Shown: positions 28,106 through 36,163 of the stretch, piece by piece | How the letters are laid out: each line of letters begins with the position of its first letter | How positions within the stretch are numbered: position 1 is the first letter of the stretch | From: DASUPK01 sp963736685 | GTDB lineage: Bacteria; Actinomycetota; Thermoleophilia; Solirubrobacterales; 70-9 | DNA length: 64,000 nucleotides | Direction of reading: 5' to 3' | Assembly (NCBI GenBank): GCA_963736685.1 | Contig: CAVTPZ010000018.1 | Span: 248,001-312,000, forward strand | Program-made: the position numbers and the translations under genes | Notes under the pieces: model-generated | What the model saw: the letters and a program-made list of their open reading frames with translations, nothing else | The model's database searches: none | What the model was told of the DNA's origin: nothing

Positions 28106-28546
28106 ATGACGACCGCCACCGACGCCAGCACCGCAATCCAAATGCTCGCGCACCGCTACGGCGAGGCCTGGAACCGCCAGGACCTCGACGCGATCATGGA
28201 CCTGCACACCGACGACTGCGTCTTCGTCGCGCACGCCGCCGGCTCCGCCCCGGCCAAGGGCAAGCAGGCCGTCCGCGAGGCCTTCGCCGGCTACATCGCG
28301 ATGATGCCCGACATCAACTTCGCCGAGCGGGCGCTGCATGTGGGCGAGGACCACTGGGTACTGGAGTCAACGATGAGCGGCACCGTCGAGCAGGCGATCG
28401 AGGTCGAGGGCGAGTCCTTCGGGACCAGTGGCGCCCGGGTCGAGGTCCCCTGCGTCGACGTGATCGAGGTGCGTGACGGCCTGGTCGCGAGCAAGCACAC
28501 CTACCTCGACTCGCTGGCCATGCAGCGCCAGCTCGGAGGCGAGTGA
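28106..28546 (+). CDS. SnoaL/NTF2-like protein
   Basis: A 146-residue protein. ATG at 28106 is chosen over 28061 because AAGGAGG sits 7 nt upstream and the 28061 start would overlap the operator. Fold signatures are YGEAWNRQDLDAIMDLHTDD, KGKQAVREAFAGYIAMMPD and VDVIEVRDGLVASKHTYLDS. First gene of a three-gene operon with a second SnoaL-like protein and an alpha/beta hydrolase; this suggests catabolism or detoxification of a small ring compound, which is inference. Confidence 0.82.
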   Translation: MTTATDASTAIQMLAHRYGEAWNRQDLDAIMDLHTDDCVFVAHAAGSAPAKGKQAVREAFAGYIAMMPDINFAERALHVGEDHWVLESTMSGTVEQAIEVEGESFGTSGARVEVPCVDVIEVRDGLVASKHTYLDSLAMQRQLGGE

Positions 28547-29033
28547 TGGCCACCGCGACCGAGAACGGAACGCGACACAGAGGGGGCCGCCGAGGCCTGG
28601 GTGGCAGATGTTCACCGAGGGCTGGGCCAATCCCGGTGGACGCCGACACCTTCGCCGACCACTTCGAGCCCATTTCCAGCCGGAGGTCCGCATGATCCAG
28701 CCGTCGATGCGGCCGATCGTCGGCAAGGAGGCGTTCCGGGAGGAGTTCGCCCGGCCGCTCTTCGACGTCGTCCCGGACCTGCATGGCACCGTCGAGAACT
28801 GGGCCGACCGACGGTGACGTCGCATACATCGAGTTGCGGCTGGAGGGCACGGTCGGGCGGAGCGACCGTTCACGATGCGCACCTGCGACCGCATCAGACT
28901 CCGCGACGGGAAGGCGATCGAGCGCGTCGCCTATCTCGACGCCACCCCGCTGATCAAGGCCGTGGCGCTCAGCCCGCGCGCCTGGCCCAAGTTCCTGAAG
29001 ACCCAACTCCGCAACCTGAGGAGGCCGGCATGA
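28546..29033 (+). CDS. SnoaL/NTF2-like protein (frameshifted)
   Basis: ATG at 28546 overlaps the previous stop (TGATG). Segments in different frames read MFTEGWANPG, DADTFADHFEP, HFQPEVRMIQPSMRPIVGKE, LFDVVPDLHGTVENWA and MRTCDRIRLRDGKAIERVAY. They end FLKTQLRNLRRPA with TGA overlapping the next ATG (29030-29033). Frame changes lie near 28570, 28650, 28670, 28805 and 28857. Second SnoaL-like member of this operon. Confidence 0.68.
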
Positions 29034-29884
29034 ACAAGGTCGAGCTCCCGCAGGGGAACATCCACTACCGCAGTCGGGCGAGGGACCGCCCATCGTCTTC
29101 GTCCATGGCCTGCTCGTCGACGGGCGGCTCTGGCGCAAGGTGACGCCGCTGCTGGAGGACCGCTTCCGCTGCATCGTCCCCGACCTGCCGCTCGGCTCCC
29201 ACCGGGAGCCGATGAAGCCGGACGCCGACCTCTCTCCCCCGGCCTGGCCAGGATCGTCGCCGACTTCATGGAGGCCCTCGAGCTCGAGGACGTCACGCTG
29301 GTCGCCAACGACACCGGCGGCGCGATCTCGCAGATCACGGCCGCGCAACCATCCCGAGCGGATCGGGCGGCTGCTGCTCACCAACTGCGACGCGTTCGAG
29401 AACTTCCTGCCGCCGGCGTTCCGCCCATGCAGTGGGCCGCGAGGGTGCCCGGGGCTGCTACCGGGATCGATGGCGGGCATGCGGTTCGGCGCCTGCGCCG
29501 GCTGCCGATGGCCTACGGCCGGCTGATCAAGCGCGACTTCGCGGGCGCCCCGACGCGCGAGTGGGTCGATCCCTTCCTCACCGACGAGGCGATCCGCCGC
29601 GACACGATCAAGGTCCTGAAGGGCATCGATCCCGAGCTACACGTTCGAGGCCGCGGAGAGGCTGCGCAGCTTCGATCGCCCGGCGCTGCTCGCCTGGGCG
29701 GTGGAGGACCGCTTCTTCAAGCTCTCCTTCGCGGAGCGGCTCGCGGACGATCCGCGGCGCGAAACTCGAGAGGATCGAGGACTCCTACACCTTCGTCTCG
29801 GAGGATCAGCCGGAGCGGCTGGCCGAGCTGATCGGCGCCTTCGCGGGGCGCGTCAGCAGCCCCGCAGCCTCCGCGTCAGGCTGA
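29030..29884 (+). CDS. Alpha/beta hydrolase with Asp-type nucleophile elbow (heavily frameshifted)
   Basis: About 285 residues when joined. Oxyanion segment IVFVHGLLVDGRLW, then CIVPDLPLGSHREP, then the elbow LVANDTGGAISQ, where Asp stands at the usual Ser position as in haloalkane dehalogenases and epoxide hydrolases. Later NHPERIGRLLLTNCDAFENF, RPALLAWAVEDRFF and a C-terminal DSYTFVSEDQPERLAELIG. At least six single-base frame changes. The last 32 bp overlap the convergent sulfatase. Confidence 0.7.
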
Positions 29885-31637
29885 CCTTCCGCCCGTCGAG
29901 AGAGCTCGCCACCGCCTCCAGCCGCTCGCCGGAGGAGGCGTGGTGCAGGCCAACGCGAATCGGCGGCTTGGCGTCGCTTCCGATCTTCTTGCCGCGCAGG
30001 TAGAAGGTCGCCTCCTGCGGATCGCCCTTGCCGGCGACCTTCGCCACCGAGCAGTTCCCCGCCTTCAGCTTCAGAGCCGGCTTCACGCGACAGGTCCGCC
30101 CGGCGCAGTTCGCCATTCCGCCGAGCAGTCGCTGCAGCGAGGCCTTGACGCTCGCGTAGGCCGGATTGTTCACCGCGTTCTGGAGCTCGAACGGATCGGT
30201 CCGCAGGTCGTAGAGCTCCTGCTCTCCCGTGCCGTAGTTGGCGTAGAGATAGCGGTCGGTGCGCACGCCCTGGTAGTTGAGCGGCGGGTCCTCGGGATCC
30301 TCGAGCGTGTCCGGCGTGAAGTAGGTCTCCAGATCCATCGCGCGACCGGGCCAGTAGCGCTTCTTCTCCATGATCGGGACGAGGGACATCCCGTCCTCCT
30401 TGCGCCCAGCCTTGGCGTGCGCGAAGTCGAGGATCGTCTCGGTCAGGTCCACGTTGCCGACCGGCTGGCGGCGGTGGACACCCTTGGGCATCCCGGGCGC
30501 GCGAATCTCGAGCGGCACCCTGATCGACGGCTCGTACAGCCGGACCTTCCCCTGCGGCACCCGGTGCTCGCCGTGGAAGAAGCCGTTGTCGGAGGTGAAC
30601 ATCAGCACCGTGTTCTTCAGCTCGCCCTCCTGCTTGATCGTGCTGACCACGTTCTGGACGAGGTCGTCGACCCCCAGGACCGCCTCAGCGCGGGCGCGGT
30701 AGCGGGCATCGACCGCGTCCTGCTGACTCGCGTTGAGCAGTGGCAGGTCCTTGACGTTCGAGGGCTTGTCGGAGACGTCGGCCTCGTTGAAGTCGGGGTT
30801 CCGCGGCGCCTTCAGACCGGCGAAATGTCCCTCGTACCGCGGCGCGGCGCGCGGATTGTTCCCGTTGCAGTTGCAGGCGGCCGCCTCCGCATGCGGGTCA
30901 CGTGGCGCGACCGAGAGGTAGAAGGGCTTGTTGCTCGGCGCCCGCCGCCGGATGAAGTCGGCCGCCTTCTGGGAATAGACGTCGGTCTGGTAGGTGGCGG
31001 GATCGACGACGCCGGGCGTGCTGCCGTAGTGGACGATCTGCCCGTTCTCGTTGAGGGTGTAGCCATAGGCGGTGTAGGTGCCCCCGGTGAACTGATCGGG
31101 GTTGTCGATCGATCCGTACCACTCGTTCCAGCCGGGCGGGACCGTCGTGTCCGGAACCGTGGCGCCGTAGCCGTTCAGGAACTTGCCGATGTGCGCCGTG
31201 TAGTAGCCGGCGCGCTGCAGCCATACCGGCATCGTGTTGCCGATCGTCGGCGCGAGCTTGCTGTAGCCGCCCGAGGGAAGGGAATTTCCCCGGACGCCGT
31301 GGTTGTGCGCGTACTGGCCGGTCAGCATCGTGGAGCGGGAGGGGCAGCACAGCGAGTAGTTGACGAAAGAGTTGTCGAAGGTGACGCCCTTCGCGCCGAT
31401 CGCGGCGTTCGTCTTCGTCAGGTACTGCTGCAGGTTCACCGACTGGTCGTCGTCCATGATCAGGACGATGTTCGGGCGCTTCTGCTTCACGGCGTGCCGC
31501 TTCTTCGCCTCGCTGCCGCCCGGAGCGATTGCGACGGCCGCGCAGAGAAGCGCCACCACCAGCCCAGCGAGCATGACCCGCCTGCCGGCGAGCGGCCTTG
31601 GATCCTGCTTGGTTGTCGCTCCCTTCCCCACGCCCAC
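29853..31637 (-). CDS. Secreted sulfatase-family hydrolase
   Basis: A 594-residue exported enzyme with an N-terminal signal (VMLAGLVVALLCAAVAIAPG). Metal ligands in KRPNIVLIMDDDQS; the formylglycine site is C97 in SLCCPSRSTMLTG (CxPSR), so a maturase is needed. Further signatures are GYYTAHIGKFLNGYG and FTSDNGFFHGEHR. The C-terminal 85 residues form an extra basic domain with a few Cys. The frame is intact. Substrate unknown; sulfated glycan or choline-type esters are possible. Confidence 0.9.
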   Translation of the reverse strand: MGVGKGATTKQDPRPLAGRRVMLAGLVVALLCAAVAIAPGGSEAKKRHAVKQKRPNIVLIMDDDQSVNLQQYLTKTNAAIGAKGVTFDNSFVNYSLCCPSRSTMLTGQYAHNHGVRGNSLPSGGYSKLAPTIGNTMPVWLQRAGYYTAHIGKFLNGYGATVPDTTVPPGWNEWYGSIDNPDQFTGGTYTAYGYTLNENGQIVHYGSTPGVVDPATYQTDVYSQKAADFIRRRAPSNKPFYLSVAPRDPHAEAAACNCNGNNPRAAPRYEGHFAGLKAPRNPDFNEADVSDKPSNVKDLPLLNASQQDAVDARYRARAEAVLGVDDLVQNVVSTIKQEGELKNTVLMFTSDNGFFHGEHRVPQGKVRLYEPSIRVPLEIRAPGMPKGVHRRQPVGNVDLTETILDFAHAKAGRKEDGMSLVPIMEKKRYWPGRAMDLETYFTPDTLEDPEDPPLNYQGVRTDRYLYANYGTGEQELYDLRTDPFELQNAVNNPAYASVKASLQRLLGGMANCAGRTCRVKPALKLKAGNCSVAKVAGKGDPQEATFYLRGKKIGSDAKPPIRVGLHHASSGERLEAVASSLDGRKVSLTRRLRGC

Positions 31638-31712
31638 CTAAACAGGATTTTGGGTAGCGAGTTGCGGTCTGGAAGTGCTTCCTGCGCCCGCGGGCCGGGT
31701 TAAGGTAGGAGC

Positions 31713-32366
31713 GTGGCAGACACCGGGGAGGCAGCGTCCGAGAAAATCTCCGTCGTCCTCGCTGACGACCACGCTGTCGTTCGCAGCGCCCTGCGCCTGA
31801 TGCTGGAGCGTGAGCCCGACATCGAGGTCGTCGCGGAGGCGGGAGACGCGGATTCCGCGAGCCGCTACGTCAGCGGGCATCACCCCAAGGTGCTGATCCT
31901 CGACATCAACATGCCCGGCGGATCCGGGCTTGCCGCGATCCCGTCGATCCGCGAGCAGTCACCGGGAACGGAGATCGTCGTCCTGACCATGCAGGACGAG
32001 ACCGCGTTCGCCCGGGAGGCCCTGCAGGCGGGAGTCCTCGGCTACATCCTCAAGGAGGCCGCGAGCGAGGAACTGGTCAAGGCCGTGCGGATGGCGGCCG
32101 AGGGCCGCACGTATCTGCAGCCCGAGCTCGGGGCCAGGCTGGCGGCGGAGCCCGACGCCGCGACGCCCGACGACCTCTCCGAGCGCGAGCTGGAGGTCCT
32201 GCGCCTGATCGCGCTCGGCCACACGAACAACGAGATCGCCGAGCAGCTCTATCTGAGCGTGCGCACCGTCGAGTCCCACCGCGCGCACATCCAGCAGAAA
32301 CTGGCGATGACCACCCGCTCAGAGCTCGTCCGCTACGCGATCGAGCGCGGGCTGATCGACGTCTAG
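31713..32366 (+). CDS. NarL/FixJ-family response regulator
   Basis: A 217-residue protein from GTG at 31713. Receiver with DDH acidic pair (VVLADDHAVVRSAL), phospho-acceptor D64 (VLILDINMPGGSGL) and Lys in GYILKEAAS. LuxR helix-turn-helix LSERELEVLRLIALGHTNNE and YLSVRTVESHRAHIQQKL. Convergent with its likely kinase; the stops share CTAG at 32363-32366. Confidence 0.92.
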   Translation: MADTGEAASEKISVVLADDHAVVRSALRLMLEREPDIEVVAEAGDADSASRYVSGHHPKVLILDINMPGGSGLAAIPSIREQSPGTEIVVLTMQDETAFAREALQAGVLGYILKEAASEELVKAVRMAAEGRTYLQPELGARLAAEPDAATPDDLSERELEVLRLIALGHTNNEIAEQLYLSVRTVESHRAHIQQKLAMTTRSELVRYAIERGLIDV

Positions 32367-33903
32367 CGGGGACCAGGCCGCCACGGAAGGTCGGGTCTTC
32401 CTCGCCCCGGGTGAGCAGCGGGATCTCGGCGCGGACCCGCGTCCCCGACCCCCTGGTCGAATCGACCTCGAGCGTGCCGCCGAGGAGAGCCGCACGCTCG
32501 CGCATGCCGACCAGCCCGAAGCCTTCCCGAACGAGGGACGGCTCGAACCCGACACCGTCGTCGCGGACCTCGATCTCGATCGCGCCGCGCAGGGCGCGAA
32601 CCGTCACCTCGGCGCGCCGCGCCATCGAGTGCTTGGAGACGTTGTTGAGCGCTTCCTGAACGAGCCGGTAGACCGCGGTCTCCAGGATCGTCGTGGGCCT
32701 GGCGTCCTCGTCCCGGGGCAACTCGAAGTCGCAGTCGACCTCCATGATGGCCGCCGCCTGCTGATGCTGCTCCGCCAGAGCCTGGAGGGCGGCCTCCAGG
32801 CCGATCGTGTCGAGCGAGGCGGGCCGGAGCTCGGTGATCAGCCTGCGCAGCTTCACGATCTCGTCGTCGATCTGCTCGACGGCCGCCTGGCCGGCCTGCT
32901 CGAGCGCACCGGCCTCCTCCTCACGCAGCGCCGATGAGAGCCGCATTCGCAGAACCGCGAGGGCCTGGAGCGTCTCGTCGTGCAGCTCGCGAGCCCAGCG
33001 GCTGCGTTCCTGCTCGGCGGCGTCGATGGTGTTCTGCAGCCGCTCCTCGGCCATCGAACGGGCCGTCGCCACCCCGGTCGCGGCGCTGGCGGCGAAGGCC
33101 TCGAGCATCCGCTGGTCCTCGTCGTGGAACCGCCCCGGCTCCCCGATGCGGTCCAGCGCCACGACGACGCCGAGCGGGTCTCCGCGGAAGACCAGGGGGG
33201 CGAGCAGGGCGCGACCGGTCTCCGTCGCTCCCAGGTCCACGCCCGTGAACTGGCCGAACAGCACCTCCTCCGATGCCTCCTGTGCGCGGATCCTGAGGCT
33301 CGCCACCTGCGGGTCCAGGCCGCCGGCGACGGCGGCGGTCGCCGCGACGACGAGATCCTCGCCCTCGCGGAGCAGGATGATCAGTGCCCGGGCCTCGACC
33401 AACGCCCGCCCGCGCTCCACGATCGCATCCAGCACCCGCTCGAGATCGGTCTCCCCGCCCACGGCGATCGCGACGTCGGTGGCAGCCTGCAGGCGCCTGA
33501 CCGCGCGGCGCAGGTCGTCGCGGTCACGTCGGCGGTCGGTGATGTCCCGGATCGCCGCCAGGGCCATCATCCCCTGGTCGGTTGCGACCGTCGAGAGGGA
33601 AATCTCGCAGGGGAACTCGCTGCCGTCCTTGCGCCGGGCATAGAGGTCGAGGTCGGCGCCCATCGGGCGGGTCCGGGGAGCCTCGAAATAGCGGTCCCGG
33701 TGGCTGACATGACCGTCGCGCAGGGCCTCCGGGATCAGCATCTCCACCCGCTGGCCGATCAGCTCGTCGCGCGCGTAGCCGAAGACGGCCTGGGTCCGCG
33801 AATTGACGAGCCTGATCTCTCCATTCAGGTCGACACCGATAACGGCGTCGGGCGCGAACTCGAGGAACTCCCGTTCGAGCGTCTGGCTCGCGTGGTTCGC
33901 CAC
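32363..33903 (-). CDS. PAS-GAF sensor histidine kinase, HisKA_3 type (frameshift at the C-terminus)
   Basis: A cytosolic kinase: PAS domain (about 8-125, VIGVDLNGEIRLVNSRTQAV), GAF (about 150-285), HisKA_3 with H308 (RSRWARELHDETLQALAVLR), then a NarX-like HATPase (LVQEALNNVSKHS, VRDDGVGFEP, GFGLVGMRERA). The open frame runs 95 codons further into antisense of the response regulator. A one-base change near the end would instead give TAG at 32363-32365, sharing CTAG with that gene, and this is taken as the true end. Pairs with the convergent NarL-type regulator. Confidence 0.88.
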
Positions 33904-33947
33904 GGGGCGAGCATAGTTCAGCCGATCACGGGTAGCCGTCAGTCGTC

Positions 33948-34409
33948 ATGGCTGACCGATATCGCCCGGCGATGATCTGCCTCGCGGCCGCGACGGTCGC
34001 TGCCCTGATCGTCCTCGGCTGCGGGAGCAGTGACTCGGCGACCGTGGAGCAGCACACCTCCTCGAGCGGAGCGCCCCTCGCCGGGGCTACGGATCAGCCT
34101 CTCTCCGCTGCGGAGCAGCGCGGGCGGCAGCTCTTCGTCGATCACTGCGGCTCGTGCCATACGCTCGACGCCGCGGGCACGGTCGGCAACGTGGGGCCCA
34201 ACCTCGACGACATCGCCGTGAACCATGCGGACGTACTGCACGCGATCAGAACGGGTGGGGGACGTCACGCAAAGGGGCAGCCCACGGGCCCCAGCGGGAA
34301 CATGCCGCGGAACCTCGTCACGGGGAAGGACGCTCAGGAGGTCGCGGCGTTCGTAGCAGCGAACGCGTCCGGAAGCTCCACGACCGTAGCAGCGATACTC
34401 GCGGCGTGA
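33948..34409 (+). CDS. Lipoprotein c-type cytochrome
   Basis: A 153-residue protein with a lipobox (ALIVLGC, C25), a Ser/Thr/Ala linker, haem site CGSCH (67-71) and likely axial Met in SGNMPRNLV. A mono-haem cytochrome held on the outer face of the membrane and passing electrons to or from a respiratory oxidase. It overlaps the next gene by GTGA. No oxidase genes are adjacent. Confidence 0.9.
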   Translation: MADRYRPAMICLAAATVAALIVLGCGSSDSATVEQHTSSSGAPLAGATDQPLSAAEQRGRQLFVDHCGSCHTLDAAGTVGNVGPNLDDIAVNHADVLHAIRTGGGRHAKGQPTGPSGNMPRNLVTGKDAQEVAAFVAANASGSSTTVAAILAA

Positions 34410-35134
34410 TCGACCTCCACTGCCACATCCTGCCCGGCATCGATGACGGGGCACTCGACCTCGCCGACTCTCTGGCGATGGGCCGAGTGGCCGCCGGCGA
34501 CGGCATCGAAACCATCGCCGCCACCCCGCACATCCGTCACGACCACGACGTGCGGATCGGCGAGCTGCCTGAACGGGTAGCGGAGGTGAACGCGGAGCTC
34601 GGCCGCCACGACCTGCCGGTCACCGTCGTCACGGGCGGGGAGGTGGCGGAGACCGCGCTCGAGGGGCTCGACGAGGACGAGTTGAGGGCCGTCACCCTCG
34701 GTGGGGGCGGCTGGATCCTGCTCGAGCCCCGACCCGGACCGCTCGGTGACTCGCTGCTGGCCGCCGTGAGCGGCCTGCGGGACCGTGACGTGGGCGCGCT
34801 CATCGCCCACCCGGAGCGCCATGTCTCGGCCGACATGTTCGAGCGAATCAAGGAACTGATCGCCGCCGGCGCCCTGATCCAGGGCACCGCGGCCTACCTC
34901 GTCTCGGGCGCGCCCCGCCAGGGCATGCTCGCCCTGGCGGGCGCCGGGCTGATCCATGTCCTCGCCAGCGACGCGCACTCCTCACACGGCGGCCGTCCTC
35001 TGCGGATCTCCGACGGCCTCGCCGTGCTCGGCCAGGTGGAGCTGCTCAGCCCTCACCTCGACTGGGTCGCGCGCGAGGCGCCCGCCGCAATCCTGCGCGG
35101 CGAGCGGCCCGAGCCGCCCTACGCCCCGGCCTAA
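34406..35134 (+). CDS. CpsB/YwqE-type tyrosine-protein phosphatase (PHP domain)
   Basis: A 242-residue metal-dependent phosphatase. GTG at 34406 (VIDLHCHILPGIDDGA) is chosen because the PHP HxH motif must be N-terminal; the frame stays open 84 codons upstream over the cytochrome gene. Other metal-binding motifs are AATPHIRHDHD, LIAHPERH and LASDAHSSH. Family members dephosphorylate BY-kinases of capsule export. No BY-kinase lies in the window, but polysaccharide genes lie at 7-13 kb. Stops overlap the convergent PfkB gene as CTAA (35131-35134). Confidence 0.87.
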   Translation: MIDLHCHILPGIDDGALDLADSLAMGRVAAGDGIETIAATPHIRHDHDVRIGELPERVAEVNAELGRHDLPVTVVTGGEVAETALEGLDEDELRAVTLGGGGWILLEPRPGPLGDSLLAAVSGLRDRDVGALIAHPERHVSADMFERIKELIAAGALIQGTAAYLVSGAPRQGMLALAGAGLIHVLASDAHSSHGGRPLRISDGLAVLGQVELLSPHLDWVAREAPAAILRGERPEPPYAPA

Positions 35135-36054
35135 ACGCGCCGGAGCTCGACTTCGCGAGCAAGCTCCTCGACCTCACGCCGCGAGCCGGTGCCAAGCCCG
35201 TGATGGAGGAAGTTGACAGCGCCCGCGCCCGCGCCGAGGACGAGCGCCTCGTGCAGCTCGCGACCCTGGGCGAGAGCTGCCGCGATCGCGCCCATCATCG
35301 TGTCGCCGCAGCCCTCGCGGGAGCCGGCCTCGAGCTTCGGCGGGATCAGCTCCCAGGCCTCATCTCCGAGCAGGACCAGGGCCGGGTCGCCCGCCCGGGT
35401 GACCAGCACGTTGCGGGCCCCGAGATCGCGCAGCCGGCCGGCCGCTCCCCGCAGGCGCTCAGGAGTGTCCACTGGGCCGACCACGAACGCGGCGAGCTCC
35501 CAGTCGTTCAGCTTGACGAGGTCAGCCCCGGCCGCGGCCGTCGGCTCGATCCGCGGGCTGGAGAGGTCGGCGATCACCGGGATACCCGAGGCGTGCGCGT
35601 TCGCGACCAGGTCGCCGTAGGTCTCGAGGGGAACCGTGTCACCCGGGTAGGGGTTGCAGATCGCCAGCAGATCGCACTCGAGCGCAGCGGCCGTGGTCGC
35701 CGCGACGAGGTCGTCGCACTCGTGCCGCGAGGGCGGCTCGACATATGCCTGCGCGATCGCGACCCGCTCGCCGCTGCGCCGGTCGGTGACGAAGCAGCCG
35801 CTCGAGCTTTCGGTTCGAACCAGTCGCCGCTCGCCCGGAAGCCCCTCCAGCAGGGGCTCGAGGACGACCCCGGTCTCCCCGCCGATCAGCGAACAGAGGA
35901 CGGGCCAGGCACCCATCTCCCCCGCCATCCGGCTGAGCCAGACGCCCTGTCCCGCGGGGTGGCAGTGGACGTCGTCCCGGCCCTCGCCACGCGCCTCGAT
36001 CGTGACGCTCAGCATCGGGCTGGGCCCGAAGACCGCGATTCGGCCAGCGGCCAC
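35131..36054 (-). CDS. PfkB-family carbohydrate kinase
   Basis: A 307-residue sugar kinase starting at GTG (36054). C-terminal active-site motif REGCGDTMMGAIAAAL (GxGD), substrate-side segment PAGQGVWLSRMAGEMGAWPV, and ADLVKLNDWELAAFV. It resembles 1-phosphofructokinase/tagatose-6-phosphate kinases (start RIAVFGPSPMLSVTIE), but the sugar cannot be fixed. The GTG start codon lies within copy 2 of the dispersed element. Confidence 0.85.
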   Translation of the reverse strand: MAAGRIAVFGPSPMLSVTIEARGEGRDDVHCHPAGQGVWLSRMAGEMGAWPVLCSLIGGETGVVLEPLLEGLPGERRLVRTESSSGCFVTDRRSGERVAIAQAYVEPPSRHECDDLVAATTAAALECDLLAICNPYPGDTVPLETYGDLVANAHASGIPVIADLSSPRIEPTAAAGADLVKLNDWELAAFVVGPVDTPERLRGAAGRLRDLGARNVLVTRAGDPALVLLGDEAWELIPPKLEAGSREGCGDTMMGAIAAALAQGRELHEALVLGAGAGAVNFLHHGLGTGSRREVEELAREVELRRV

Positions 36055-36140
36055 CAGGCTGCCCTACTTCGGAGCGGCGGCGAAGCCGGCGCGACTTAGG
36101 GAGCGCAGCCGCTCGGGGCCGCGTCTTGATGGCGAAGCCG
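36045..36140 (+). repeat. Dispersed structured intergenic element, copy 2
   Basis: Begins CAGCGGCCACCAGGCTGC (first hairpin kept with one G-U pair), contains GGAGCGGCGGCGAAGCCGG and CGACTTAGGGAGCG, and ends with the constant CTTGATGGCGAAGCCG. Unlike copies 1 and 3 it does not begin on a stop codon; instead it covers the 5' end of the PfkB gene and runs up to 23 bp before the stop of the ETF-QO gene. See 22089-22183 and 51516-51614. Confidence 0.72.
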
Positions 36141-36163
36141 TCCTGCGTCTCCTCGAAGGCGTA

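Noticed and set aside
32077..32362. Read-through extension of the PAS-GAF kinase over the response regulator gene
   Set aside because: The extension is antisense to a solid LuxR-type coding region and is Arg/Ala/Ser-rich; a one-base shift gives a stop sharing CTAG.
32363..32384. Possible fourth copy of the dispersed element (TAGCGGGGACCAGGCCGCC)
   Set aside because: Only the first 19 nt resemble the element; what follows is kinase coding sequence without the constant 3' end.
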